Source: Agrypnia vestita (Eukaryota; Arthropoda; Insecta; Trichoptera; Phryganeidae). Taken from it: 64,000 nt of DNA. This document shows positions 35,430 to 46,580 of this stretch, in pieces. The notes under the pieces are model-generated. The model was not told the origin of the DNA and made no database searches. It saw only the letters and a program-made list of their open reading frames with translations. Position 1 is the stretch's first letter. The number at the start of each line of letters is the position of its first letter. The stretch is taken from the NCBI GenBank assembly GCA_016648135.1, contig JADDOH010000304.1, positions 310,001 through 374,000 on the forward strand, in the 5' to 3' direction. The translations under genes and the position numbers were made by a program.

Positions 35430-35951
35430 ATACATATCATTAGAGCTGGGAAGGACTTCAGCAATGTCTACACGCTGGTACGACTATTCGACAGTCTTGT
35501 GAGACCGATTTTAGAATACTGTTCTGTCATTTGGTCGCCGTATACCAATAAACTAATCAATCAGCTCGAAAGAATACAACGCAAACTATGTAAATGCATC
35601 GCCTATCGTACACGATCACCAGGAGATATTGAGACCGTATATAACAGATTTAGAATCAGCAAACTAATCACTCGAAGACAATTGTCTGATCTGACCTTCT
35701 TCTACGAATCTGTCAACGGACAGATAGACTCGCCCGAGATCCTGGAACAATTTGGCATTATCACTGCTAGGCCGGATCTAAGAGTGCGTAGATTGTTAGA
35801 AACCACTAAATCCACAAAAAGTTACGTGTACAATGGCCCAAGAAATAGGATTGCCAATCTGGTGAATAGCCACTGTGTTGATATCAACTTCTTCGATGAA
35901 TCATACGTCTCATTCTCATCAGCGGCAAAAAGATTGTTATCACAGTATTAA
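35430..35951 (+). pseudogene. Jockey/CR1-like LINE, 5'-truncated C-terminal fragment
   Basis: The frame opens at about 35430 (IIRAGKDFSNVYTLVRLFDS) and continues through LVRPILEYCSVIWSPYTNKL, INQLERIQRKLCKCIAY and on to a stop at 35949-35951. The LVRPxLEYxSxxWxP...QLERxQRKF series is the standard region after the reverse transcriptase of Jockey- and CR1-group LINEs. About 170 codons are free of stops, so the insertion is fairly young. The reverse transcriptase and endonuclease are missing (5' truncation). The element ends at the AAAT tail at 36088-36118. Confidence 0.85.
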
Positions 35952-36087
35952 AATTAACCTCAACCCTATATGATTATACCATGTTGTTACTATGCTAGTA
36001 TTGTTTTTTTATATACGTGCAATTTTTCTAATCCATTCATTTAAGTCTACTATTTTTGTAAAATCAATGTATATAGCCGATTGGCGT

Positions 36088-36118
36088 ATGAATAAATAAA
36101 TAAATAAATAAATAAATA
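36088..36118 (+). repeat. AAAT-type 3' tail of the 35430 LINE
   Basis: After CCGATTGGCGTATG comes (AATA)n, about six to seven units, at the expected 3' end of the LINE that starts at 35430. Similar tails occur at 27405 and 42971. Confidence 0.7.
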
Positions 36119-36650
36119 TACCTGTTTGATCTGTTGAAAGCACGTATTAATATATGCGTAATATGATACAAAGCGTTGGTAAGGCAAATCGTTTCAATCA
36201 TTAGCCTATTGTTGTTATATTGAATCAAGTGAGCACCTCAAAATCATTAACATTTGCAAATGTTTTCCACAATTTTTATTACCGGTTATTATCATTACCA
36301 TAAATATACATTCATCTTGCTTAACCGACATTTGTAGCATTCAATCGAATCACTTGCTATTTGCATACGTGGTATAAATTATATAAACATATAATGTAGG
36401 TGGTAATATAATTTAACTAATATTACTGGAAAAACACCTAATACTTATTATTGTATTCATTTTTTTTTATCTAATAACGAGAGTTATACAACTTTATCAA
36501 AACGTATTCATTCGCGTAACAACAAATAAATAAACAAAAAATTATAAAGTGATGATTTTGAAACAAATTCACTTGCGCGATAAACACGACCATAGGTTCG
36601 AGCTGTTTGTAAATGGAACACAGCTAGCTAAAAGTTATGAAATGCCTTTT
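36119..36650. other. No gene seen
   Basis: AT-rich, no recognisable element before the foldback at 36651. Confidence 0.4.
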
Positions 36651-37229
36651 TACCAGGCTTATATTAGATTCATCTGTTTGTCTGTGTATCTGGACTGAAT
36701 CTTATAATCCTTATTTTATCCGCCTCCCAATGTTCAATCAGCTGAAATTTTGCATACATACTTATTCTCGTAACAATACATGAATCAATTTACTAATTAA
36801 TCTATCTATCATATTAATTAATCAAAGTTTTATAGGGGTTTTATTTACAAATTAGTTAATGAGCTCACTACTAGCAAACTAGTGCCATCTTTTGGTGTTC
36901 TCGTTAACCAATTTCCAACTCATTTTTTCTGAATGCGCATGTGAAGTGAATAATTTCGTACAAATAGTTCGGTAGGAAACTAGCGCCATCTTTTTTTGGC
37001 GAGCTCATTAACCAAATTCCCATATAAAATTTCGATTAATTACTTGTGATGGATTAATTGACTAATTAGTGAATTGATTCGTATATTGTCAGCGTGTATT
37101 GTCATGTGTGCAAAAGTTCGGCACGATTGGACATTGGGTAGCGGGTAAGATATCGATCGTGCGTTTTCATCCAGATAAACAGATAAACAGACAAACGGAC
37201 AAACAAGTGAAGCTAATATAAACGTGGTA
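36651..37229. mobile_element. Large foldback element, about 580 bp
   Basis: The left end TTTTTACCAGGCTTATATTAG (from about 36647) pairs with the right end TAATATAAACGTGGTAAA. Arm landmarks on both sides include TTCACTTGTTTGTC/TTCATCTGTTTGTC, AATCAATTxACTAATTA, GTTAATGAGCTC and CTAGxGCCATCTTTT. Arms of about 250 bp are diverged by indels. The minus frame at 37040-37240 is a by-product of the arm. Non-autonomous, superfamily not determined. Confidence 0.65.
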
Positions 37230-37449
37230 AATGGGAACAATTATATGATTTAATAACAAAGGGTAAACCCTCCTATCATTAGATCACTAAGAAAGTGTAT
37301 TAACTACCACCCCAGCAAGCTACTCTCGCTACATGACAGCGCTATGTTGTTATTGCGGCCGTACTCGTACAAATGAACTATCACATTACAAGTAATATTT
37401 AACCGACCACAAATTTATTAGTTAAAATACCACAAGAATTACTTTATTT

Positions 37450-37760
37450 ACTGTCTAGGCTGAGAGTCATCTCGCAATGGTTTCGCACCGCCCAACTAGA
37501 CGAGTAGCGAGACGTTGCGGACGTGACCCGACACTGCGGACTCGTCGTGTGTCGGACGCGACGTAGCGAGGTAATAAAATCGTGTAAGAAAGAGGTTCAC
37601 CCTCGGCGTCGATGTTGTGCTTTTTGCTTTATTGAAAACCGATAGCGCCCCCGGGGGCAGTTAGGGCGGCTCACGCGACCGCCCCCGCCCACCCCCAGGG
37701 TTGACACGGCCTAGCACGCACCGCGGCCGACAATGTCGTCTGCGAATGTTTTCCGTTGGA
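37450..37760. promoter_or_regulatory. GC-rich island, candidate regulatory element
   Basis: CpG-dense, including C-runs at 37620-37720. An ATG at 37733 opens a 64-codon frame that turns hydrophobic and AT-rich at once, so I do not call it a gene. Candidate promoter or enhancer by composition. Confidence 0.25.
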
Positions 37761-38690
37761 ACAACGGAAATCTCCGGATTATGATGTTGAATAAAAATGT
37801 GCGTATCAACTTAATTTTTGTCGACATTGCTGACAAAAAAATTATCTTCGTAACTGTTTTACTTTTATTGTTGCGTACGCGTTATATTGAAACTGCCTTG
37901 GGAAGATGTCCGGTTAAGATAGGTTAGATACCTGCAAGGTAGCCCACTTTCCAGCGAACGTGACGTGCGGTCAGTACTTTGAAACAAGCTGTACTTAAAT
38001 ACAATTTTGACGAAATAAAGCCGAAACAAATATCTATATCATAATATTTGTATTCCAATTATTATTATATTATTCCTATTTTATTACATCGTAATATTAT
38101 GCCAGATAAATATTTAATTTAACCTTTTTATGTATTTTTTATGATTTTTTATTCATGCTTTAATATATTGCCTGTAACCTGTTATTTTCATACAACAAGC
38201 GTTTAGGTTAATTTGTAAAATATAAAAATATAAACTTTATACGTTTGCGTTCGCACTTCTATTATTTCAATTTTTTAATAAAAAAAATGTCAAACTTGTC
38301 CAACAATATTTCAACGACATCAGTTTACTTATACATGTCTGCTTTAAATTGAAGAGAATCTGAATATTTAAGTAATTATTTAATTATTATCGAATTATTT
38401 AAGCCAACTTATTACTAAATCATCAAAAGTATATTTTGGTGCATAAATAAAGACGCTTTTAAAGAATTTTTAAAATCCCTTATATGCAAATTACTTATTA
38501 ATTATTTAAATTAAACTTTGTTAATATAATTAATAACTTCACCACAATTTTTTTTTCTCTTTTTGAAGAAACTTAGTTTTATTAAAAAAACTAAACTTTG
38601 TACTACGAACACGCTGAGTTGTGTTGTCATTGCTATACTTTCATCATCAGGCGTTGTTAACAACTAGTATTCTTACGTAATTATGATGCC
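37761..38690. other. No gene seen
   Basis: AT-rich. A TTTCATCATCAGGCG motif near 38640 is reminiscent of retroelement termini but could not be assigned. Confidence 0.4.
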
Positions 38691-39400
38691 CGTATAACTC
38701 TTGTAGAGTTCTTGCCTCCTGAATGATGCCTTTCCACTTCTTCTGGTTCATGGCCTTCTGCTCTCATCCCTTTTTCTCCCCTAGCTTCTCCAGATCAGCC
38801 AGTACATTGTGCATGAGGCGCTGTCTGAGTCTTCCCAACGGTCTTTTCCCAGACGGTTTAGCCTCGTGTACTATTTTAATGGCTATCCGACACACATGCC
38901 CTATGCAAGGTAGTCGGCTAAATCTGATGGTGTTGGTTATGAAGGGGACCGAATGTGTGCATAGCTCCTGTGCCTCTATGTATCCATTGCAATACCGGGT
39001 CTGGGATCCAGTATTATCCTTTACTTTACTTTATTTGCAAACTAAAAGAGTCTCCGTTGTTCTTTAAGGGTCCTTGTCCATGACTTCGCTCCGTATGTTA
39101 TTACTGGTTTGATGATAGTATTGTAGACTCGCAACTTAGTATTTCTGTCCAAGAGTTGATCTTGGATACTTGCTCATAGAGACTGCAGCTCTTAGGCTTT
39201 TCTGAATACGGTTCTTGATTTCAATATTTAAATTGTTTTCTTCGTTGATAACTATGCTGAGATACGTAAATCTGACCACTACCCTTTCTATTAGTGATGG
39301 TATTTTAACCGGTGACACACTAACCTTCATTTGAGATTTGTATCTGATTGTGTCAATGACTATTTTATTACTATTTTTTTGCAATTCGACGAGCAACCAT
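38691..39400 (-). pseudogene. Degraded RTE-like LINE, region after reverse transcriptase
   Basis: From 39396 leftward the minus strand reads RFTYLSIVINEENN...EIKNRIQKSLRAA, then after frame changes RVYNTIIKPVITYGAKSWT, FSRLPCIGHVCRIAIKIVHE and GKRPLGRLRQRL. This is the F-x-YLGSxI...EIxxRIxKA...YGSExW...GHVxRM...GRPRxRW order of RTE-group LINE proteins. Frameshifts and stops (for example KKG-stop) show decay. The same protein region as at 12770-13205 but a different, separately inserted copy. Confidence 0.8.
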
Positions 39401-40228
39401 TGCTAAAGACAATAATTATTCTTTAGTTATCAATCGTTCATACAATAAAATACAAATAACTCTACCGAAAATAAACCGTTAAAATAAAAGTTTAACCGTC
39501 TGTACTTTATATTGCGGCGCCATTGACCATCGTGTCACCGAATAGAGTTTCTGTGGTTTTGTTATTTCTATAGTATCGGTGAAAATTAACAAAAATTAAA
39601 TTAAAAAATTCATTTTAAATTTTATTAACACCGATTAGTAGCTTATCTTTCAAATCTCTAATATTTGGTTATACCTTCCGAAGAAAAGGGGAATTTTTCA
39701 AATGTATTAATTTTATTACACTTTGATATCATGTCGAGGATACGCCGGTATTAAATACAGAATGTCAATGCGTGGAATAAATGAAATTCTTGTATCCACA
39801 TTTGACAATTTAATTACAAATTATCGCAGCGAACCTGCCATTACAGGACTGTAAATCAATCAAAAGCTGGTAATTACTCGTGGAATCGTTCACGTTTAGG
39901 ACGCCCCAATGAATATTCATCATCGGTACACATACAGGACTGGTTGTATTTATTGTAATAAAAACGAGCGGTAGGCCTCCACCAACTGTCGGCTACCTAC
40001 CAACCTTGCGTCTGAGCCACCGCACCGGCGCGGCCGGCGATTGCTCGCCAGGCTGGGCAGCCGCCCGCACGTGTCGAGAAACGTCACGTGGGTTCTTAAT
40101 AACCTTGAATACCTAAATTTTATTCGTGTTATCTTATTGGAAATTGAATCCTGGAACATTTACTGTAATTATAGTGTATCTCAATAACTACTACATCGTG
40201 GAAGCGGACATTATTACAAGTATATGTA
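39401..40228. other. No gene seen
   Basis: AT-rich with a short GC-richer patch at 39965-40090. Nothing recognised. Confidence 0.4.
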
Positions 40229-40660
40229 TTAGGTCCTTACATATGAAATTGGCGTTTTGCCGTACTGGCAAATTTGATCTTAAATATCTTCTCTTTGGTT
40301 AGGAATTCCAAATCCAAATTTATTCAGCTATTTACTCATGTATTTGTGTTTTGAAAATTATAATTCATTTGTTTTTTCCTCAATTGTTTTTTTCTTTGCG
40401 TCACTCAGTTAACAAAATGAAAAACTTGAAATATCGCGTTATTTACGAGTATGAGTTCCACCGTGGCACCAGTGCTGCAGAAACGGCTCGAAGGATTAAT
40501 GATGTGTATGGCGACGGTGCCGCAAAAGAAAACACAGTGCGTTTTTGGTTCCAACGTTTTCGTTCTGGAAATTTCGACCTGCAGAACAAGCCCCATGGAC
40601 GGCCGGAGACCAAAGTTGATAATGAAGAATTAAAGGCTATTTTCATATGTAAGGACCTAA
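40229..40660 (+). mobile_element. Internally deleted mariner, 432 bp
   Basis: Same family as 33395-34680. Left TIR complete (40229-40257), right TIR trimmed to the outer 20 bases (40641-40660), TA duplication at 40227-40228 and 40661-40662. The deletion joins codon 74 of the transposase directly to TTTCATATGTAAGG inside the right TIR, with one base of ambiguity at the junction. About 850 bp are lost. It is a typical non-autonomous mariner derivative, but the shortened right TIR may impair mobility. Confidence 0.95.
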
Positions 40661-40713
40661 TATTTGATCACAATTATATTATAAGTGCCACAACGGCTTT
40701 AAAATTTTCATAA
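40417..40713 (+). pseudogene. Truncated mariner transposase, DNA-binding part only
   Basis: Starting at MKNLKYRV the frame follows the intact transposase through residue 75 (EELKAI) with a few substitutions (NKPHGRP where KKPRGRP is expected), then crosses the deletion and the right TIR and adds about 24 foreign residues ending TTALKFS-stop outside the element. It keeps the first helix-turn-helix and loses all catalytic Asp residues. If expressed it could bind TIRs without cutting; expression is unknown. Confidence 0.85.
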
Positions 40714-40909
40714 AATAAATACAGGAACTATCATTACAGTAACTTACACGAGTTAATACCGATTCGCTCATGGCCAGTGACGTCACACCGATACTGATGG
40801 TAAACGGTAGACATGGGTGTATTACGACGGCTACATGATAAGCACTCGTGTAAGAGAAGGTACGATGTTCCATCCTTCTGTCAAAGAAGGAACTTTATCG
40901 GAAATCATA

Positions 40910-41160
40910 TATGACATGCAATATCAAAGTTTGCATTTTCTTTAATATTTCTATTTTTTGCTAAAAGTTGAAGAAGTTGAAAAGTTGAATCATTACAGTA
41001 ATTTATATTGATAAAATGATAAAAATCTTTCTATTCTTCCAAGGTTTTTATCATTTTATTCGACTTGTACTAAAGCAAGTTTAGATTATATTGATTTTTC
41101 ACTGATGCTCTTACAGTCTCAAACTGAATTCCACGCGGGCTAAGCTGCGGGCACAGCTAG
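40910..41160 (+). mobile_element. Relative of the 41527 foldback, ending in a Helitron-like CTAG
   Basis: Bases 40915-41085 share CAATATCAAAGTTTGCATT, AAAGTTGAATCATTACAGTA, GATAAAAATCTTT and GGTTTTTATCATTTTATTCG with the foldback at 41527-42021. The stretch then ends CCACGCGGGCTAAGCTGCGG GCACAGCTAG before T (41160/41161), which closely resembles the hairpin-plus-CTAG 3' end of lepidopteran Helitrons. It may be two nested elements or one chimaera. Confidence 0.45.
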
Positions 41161-41201
41161 TTAATAAATAAATGTATTTTTTTTACCGCGCCCTATAACC
41201 G

Positions 41202-41423
41202 GTGCCCTTACGCAAAACCCTATCGCGTGATGGCCACGCACTGAAAATTGTTTACTTCAATATTCTTGAGCCAGTAAACGCACTTTACAATTATCTATCT
41301 ATTAAAGATTTCGACGATGCTTCTATGTACTATGATGAAATTTATTATACAATATTTACAGTTAAAGCACACATAGACCAAATATTTAATCAAAATAAAA
41401 AATATATATATATAAATAAATAA
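41202..41423 (+). pseudogene. Possible LINE protein fragment, uncertain
   Basis: A 73-codon plus frame contains IKDFDDASMYYDEIYYTIF, which resembles the acidic FDxxDVxxAxxxFxxxLxxxI stretch between endonuclease and reverse transcriptase in Jockey-type LINEs, and ends in an AT/AAAT-rich tail. It is short and AT-rich, so chance is not excluded. Confidence 0.25.
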
Positions 41424-41526
41424 TTTAAAAGTAAATCACTATGTATTTATATTAACTATGTATTATTTAGTTTTATCTTTTCATATTCAATTTTCAACCA
41501 CACAGATTACCAATAGATCGTTTACG

Positions 41527-42021
41527 ACTAGCAGCAGAAACTTGGCCGGTAGATTCCTGATTATGTTACAAGTCTAAAATTTTCAAACAACCATGACCTA
41601 ATATCAATAGTTATGGAAATATGCGATATCAAATTTTCCATTTTTTTCAATATTGCTGACTTATTTTTTACAAAAAGTTGAACTATCATTATAGTAACTT
41701 ATATCGATTATGATAAATTAATTTTTTTCAATACAACTTAAATAACATGATAAAAATCTTTTAAAAAAAAACTTTTTTCAATTTTTGCAAGGTTTTTATC
41801 ATTTTATTCGACTTGTATTAAAGCGAATGAATTTTTCATAATCGACATAATACTGTAATGATAGTTCAACTTTTTGCAAAAAATAAGTAAGAAATATTGA
41901 AAAAAGAATGCAAACTTTGATATTGCATATCTCCATAACTATCGATATTAGACCAAGGTTGCTTGAACATTTTACCATAACATAGTTAGAAATCTGCTGC
42001 TAGCCAAGTTTCTGCTGCTAG
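41527..42021. mobile_element. Foldback element, 495 bp
   Basis: The left end ACTAGCAGCAGAAACTTGGC and the right end GCCAAGTTTCTGCTGCTAGC are inverted copies, and pairing continues inward for more than 200 bases on each side (TAGTTATGGA, TTCAATATT, AAAAGTTGAACTATCATTA and others). The centre has GATAAAAATCTTTT against AAGGTTTTTATC. Related copies: 40910-41085 (partial) and 45447-45699 (short form). No coding capacity. Confidence 0.75.
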
Positions 42022-42795
42022 CTCTGGTACACCTGTACTATATTCCTAATGTGATTTTAAGTTCGATGTAAAAATGTTTTACAGCATGGAATTAGGGAAT
42101 AAAATAGAATAACATTTTTATAGTTGAAAAATTTTTAAAAAATTGGAATATGCAATTTAGAGTTATGTTACAAATTGCCAAGTTATGTGAAATATAAAAC
42201 CACCGCGCAAGTGTAGAGTTTATGGTTTTCAATGTCAACCAGGTCAATCACGTGCAACGCGACGATCCTCGGCGTGACCGAATATTATTTATGAGAAGCA
42301 TATATTACACGATTGAAAGACTTCTAAGTATGTTTATTAAAATTTGCTTTTTAGCTAAATATATTGAGATAATCATTATACGAATTAAAACTCATAATAT
42401 ACACTAAACTAACCATCACGCTGTTTCTCAGAGGGGTAGGCAGAGAGGATGGAAAGCCACACTCTGTTGTTCTGGCACACCACTATTGCCTCGTCCCAGC
42501 ATTATCGCCCATCGTTCACACTTGTGTACACCTCTTCAAAGCGTGATTTGGTGTTTTATATACTATATGATAGTAGTGAACCATAAAAATTGGCAATAAC
42601 GCGTAAATAAATGTCATTGGTTTATCAACGTAATACGGATTTGAAAAAAGTCTATTAAGGTAAGATGTTCTTATCGTTTTTTATTTTAAATAATATAATA
42701 TTTTGAGTTGTGTTTTATTATTATGTAGGTATATTTAGACTTTACTATTACGTGAGATACTATTAGTATGACAATATTTTTCAATTACTGTGTGC

Positions 42796-42866
42796 TAGGT
42801 TAGGTTAGGTTAGGTTAGGTTAGGTTAGGTTAGGTTAGGTTAGGTTAGGTTAGGTTAGGTTAGGTT
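42796..42866. repeat. Interstitial telomeric array (TTAGG)14
   Basis: Fourteen perfect tandem TAGGT/TTAGG units with no error, then GC and one further CTAGGTTA. TTAGG is the canonical insect (and lepidopteran) telomere repeat. The array lies about 20 kb from the window end, and the DNA on both sides is ordinary AT-rich sequence, so it is interstitial within the window. Immediately right lies a short non-LTR-like 3' end with an AAAT tail. Confidence 0.97.
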
Positions 42867-42969
42867 GCTAGGTTATATTTTATTGCTCTTTACCTACGGC
42901 ATCTGAACCCTTTTATTTTTCTAAGTTGTATGTATTTTTATAAATTTTTATTTGCTCGGTATGTCGTAA

Positions 42970-43004
<35 letters not shown>

Positions 43005-43007
43005 ATG
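42867..43007 (+). mobile_element. Non-LTR-like 3' end with AAAT tail next to the TTAGG array
   Basis: TTTGCTCGGTATGTCGTAAT runs into about nine AAAT units (42971-43007), like the LINE 3' ends at 27405 and 36088. Only about 100 bases separate it from the telomere array. No coding part of the element is present. Confidence 0.45.
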
Positions 43008-45165
43008 AATAATATAACTTTATTCCAGAATAACAATAGCAATATCAAATATTTCATGTGTTGTTTTCTTTTGGGCGTTAATGGGTTAAAAGTGCACATC
43101 ACTAAATCTCACGTCATTCTATATAACGAATGCACTTTTTGTATTTTTGCTACTACAGCATAAAAAAATTAATTCACAAATATGCGTTTTTTATTCACAA
43201 TCTTATGAGAAAGGCAAGAAAGAGCTCGGAAATTGTACGCTACGCCAATGGGCTAATCATTTTTTCACTTGTGAGAACTACTTTTTACAGCTCGTTTTAA
43301 TTACTCAATACGACGTAGGACTGCGATCATTTTAAACACTATTAAAATACCGCACAACACTCCGAACATTGTCTACACCAAAAGAACTGTAAATTGTGAG
43401 CATATGCAAATATTCAACATTATTTATATTTTTTCGATAACGTAACGTAAGATATTATTGTAAGTATAAACCAACCATGCTTCGGATATTTACATAATTA
43501 TCACTTGATATTCCGAAAAAAATGAATGAGAGATTTAACTTACGTTATTAAAAGGATTCTTAAGCGAAAGACAATTAGCATAGGCTTAAGTGAATATTAT
43601 TTAAATATGAAGAAATTTGAATTCACAGAAAATAAAAATGTTTTCAATTAAGTCAAATGATTCCTTTAGATCACATCAGAATGTTTGCATTAATTTGAGA
43701 AGATTCCAAATACATGTTCTTTAAATATGTGTAACTGTATTTTGATGTTTATGGCGTCTTATCTAAGATTCATTGGCATCGGAACGGGTCGACATTAAAA
43801 ATATCCAATACGATTTTTTACAAAGTTTGTTGGTTTTATTTTAAATTAATAGATATTACACTAAAACATTTCATCTAAAGGTATTTTTTACTCATTAAAG
43901 GTATTACACTTCATAAGAACACGTGAAATTTGAATATGTAGGGATCATAAAAACACAGGGCACAAAGAGCATTCTTCGAGCTGACTATAAATCGTCGTAT
44001 TTGATAATTAACACATTTGATTGCATATACTATTTTAACAGAAGCTTTAAAAACTGGTTTTCGAAAACAAACTTGGTCCGAATGGAACCTGCTTTATACA
44101 GACATTCAGACGAAATATGCTTAGAATTTATAATGAAAATTTGAAGGATGTGTTGGTAAAGAAACGAAATGAAAGAAAAAATCTTTTTTTGAAATACGCG
44201 ATTTTGGAAATTTCTCACAGGTAGGTTCCCATTTTTATTACTTCTGATAACAAATATTGTTAAAAGCATTTTTCTTAATAATTAGTAATTATTTTTTAAG
44301 AAATTATGACTAAGTACTCTTAAAACTAACTAAATTATATTTTGGAATTACTTACGAAACCACTATAATTTTACATATTTATAGATTTTTAATAAAATTA
44401 TTACGCTTACAACCAAGTGCTTTTTTAATTTTTAAAATGATTTTGTTTAAAATACAAATAAAAAATGTTTAAAAAAATTTGTTCAAGGATGCACTTACCT
44501 AACGTGTCTAAAAAAACAATGTTCAACCCACGCCACGGTACAATATTTATATCTAGGAGCAAGATACTTAGTGCTTGATTTACCTGATGTCACAAAAGTA
44601 CTCGTATGAAAAAGTGCATATATGCTATTGTTTTATAATGATTATTATGTATAAAGCGTAAACATGAATCATCTCCTGGAAAAATATGTTTCGTCTTTTG
44701 TTGTCCGCTTATTCCCACTTGGTTTTGAATCTCACCAATTAGTAATGCACCGCGCGTGCAAATGTGAGAAATGTTTCCAAATTGATTATCCGTAATGTTG
44801 CGCGCGCGATGTTCTCGGCACATTCATTATGAGTAAGTACATAATCCCGATCCGGCGATAGATAAAGGCACAATGAAAACAAGACGGACAAAACAAAACA
44901 AAACGACAACAAAAAGCATAAATTGTCTCGGCACAATCAGGCGCAACCAGACGGACCAGAAACAAACAGAAACATAAATTGTGAAAAGATAAAAAGGAGC
45001 GACCCGGCGGGGAGGGGGAAAAGCGTAAAAAGGAGGAATTTGATGCGGTAATAACGAATATTACATACAGCTGCACTTCTCTCATTGTTCGGCCGGAGAC
45101 ATAAATCTAAATACAAAAAGGTGACAGAATCAAGTGATTTATGCAACCAGCTCCAGCGCCCATAT
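43008..45165. other. No gene seen
   Basis: AT-rich to about 44800. Then a purine-rich stretch (44870-45060, many AAAC/ACAAAA runs) opens several overlapping minus frames without coding character. Confidence 0.4.
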
Positions 45166-45210
45166 CGTGCCGCGCCGCACCGCGCCGCACCGCGCCGCAC
45201 CGCGCCGCAA
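45166..45210. repeat. 10-bp tandem repeat CGCCGCACCG
   Basis: About four copies of a GC-only-rich 10-mer (CACCGCGCCG) in otherwise AT-rich DNA. It is the source of the ARCGAAR-type repeats in minus frames. Confidence 0.9.
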
Positions 45211-45446
45211 GGGCAGATGCATCTCGGCTAATCTGACGCTCATCGCGTTTATTCCGCCGATTCAAAGAAATTATTCCATTTTTATCATTAAATACTAATG
45301 CACACACATTTGTATATGATAAAAGTTATTCAAACTATACGTTGGCAATTGTGAAACTATTAGAAAAAATACGAAAACGCAAAGGAAACTTACCATTTGT
45401 AATTTATATTTTAATTCGATGGATCATCCGTATCCAGTGTTTCGTA

Positions 45447-45699
45447 GCTAGTAGCGAAAACTTTTCATTCAATTTCTAATAGAAAATTTTATTTATACCT
45501 ACTATGAATGAAATGTTCACAATTAAGGAATAAGCGACATCAAAGTTTGCTTTTTTTCAATATTCCTGACCTACCTTCTGTAAAACGTTGGAGTATCACG
45601 AACATTAAAAATTTACTCGCTAGGAAACAAGTAAAGTAAAATGATTAAAACCTTGCAAAGAAATCTGCTTCAAATTTCTGTATGGTTTTTGCTACTAGT
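45447..45699. mobile_element. Short relative of the 41527 foldback
   Basis: The ends CTAGTAGCGAAAAC (45447) and GTTTTTGCTACTAG (to 45699) form a terminal inverted repeat. The interior shares CATCAAAGTTTGC, TTTTTCAATATT, TAAAATGATTAAAACCTTGC and others with the foldback at 41527, but is more diverged. About 253 bp, non-coding. Confidence 0.55.
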
Positions 45700-46379
45700 T
45701 AGGAGAAATCCTGTTTATAAAACAGCTATCTACAAAGTGTGAAGTTCTCAGGAGAGAGGAAAATAAGGAATTATTTTTAGGTAATAAGTAGACCAAATTT
45801 TAATATAAGTGTGAAATTGTAACAGGTGATGTCTCGTTCTGTTAATTTTTAACTTCGAACCCATCGGAAAAGTTTTAGGTTATTTCACATAACATTATAT
45901 TACGGATAGAACGGTTTATTCGTAATAAATCTGCATATTTAACTCGAAACCGCATTTTTCGTAGATAGCATTTTGCGTTATTAATTCACCAAATGCATTT
46001 CTTCGTTTTAGGTTAATTCATCTCAATATCTTTCCTATTTATTTTAAAAATTTACGAATATTTATCGGCACTCACTTAATGATTTCGTAACATATGTATT
46101 TTGTGTGTATGTATTTTCATTCTAAATCCACCATAAAGGTAGCCGCTGATGGTTCCTACACAACGCGTCAATTCCATGACTAGTCTAGGTCATACCGGTC
46201 ACAATTCGCAATCAGCCGCTACATATTTAAATATTTAATTAATTCTGCGTTTTATTAAATAAAATAAAAGCAACATAAAGTACGAGACGGCTAAACTGAA
46301 CCGTGTAGGCAAATGGTGCCGTGTCAGCCAGAATTTTAGCATCCGTCTATCGGGTAACTCCGTGAAGCGATATATTACC
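45700..46379. other. No gene seen
   Basis: AT-rich, nothing recognised. Confidence 0.5.
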
Positions 46380-46580
46380 GTAATTTTTTCGAATGCGCGT
46401 CAAAAATCCCCGTATTGTGCGTCGCAGAAGGCGCCATAAGTCACGATGTGGGGGGAAGGACGGGGTCAGTGCGGGGGAGGCTCGAGGGGGTGATTCAGGA
46501 GGGGTGGAAGATGATACCGATAGTGCCAGGGCCGGCTTTATAGTGACGAGTCACGGAATCCCGAGAAGGACTCTTTAGGA
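46380..46580. promoter_or_regulatory. GC-rich island, candidate regulatory element
   Basis: G-rich on the plus strand. A 61-codon plus frame is Arg/Gly-rich low complexity. Only composition supports a role. It lies 1.5 kb downstream of the 48 kb exon, that is, in its following intron. Confidence 0.2.

Noticed and set aside
37040..37240. 66-codon minus-strand frame beginning MFPFTTFILASLVCPF
   Set aside because: It is the translated right arm of the 36651-37229 foldback element, not a secreted protein.
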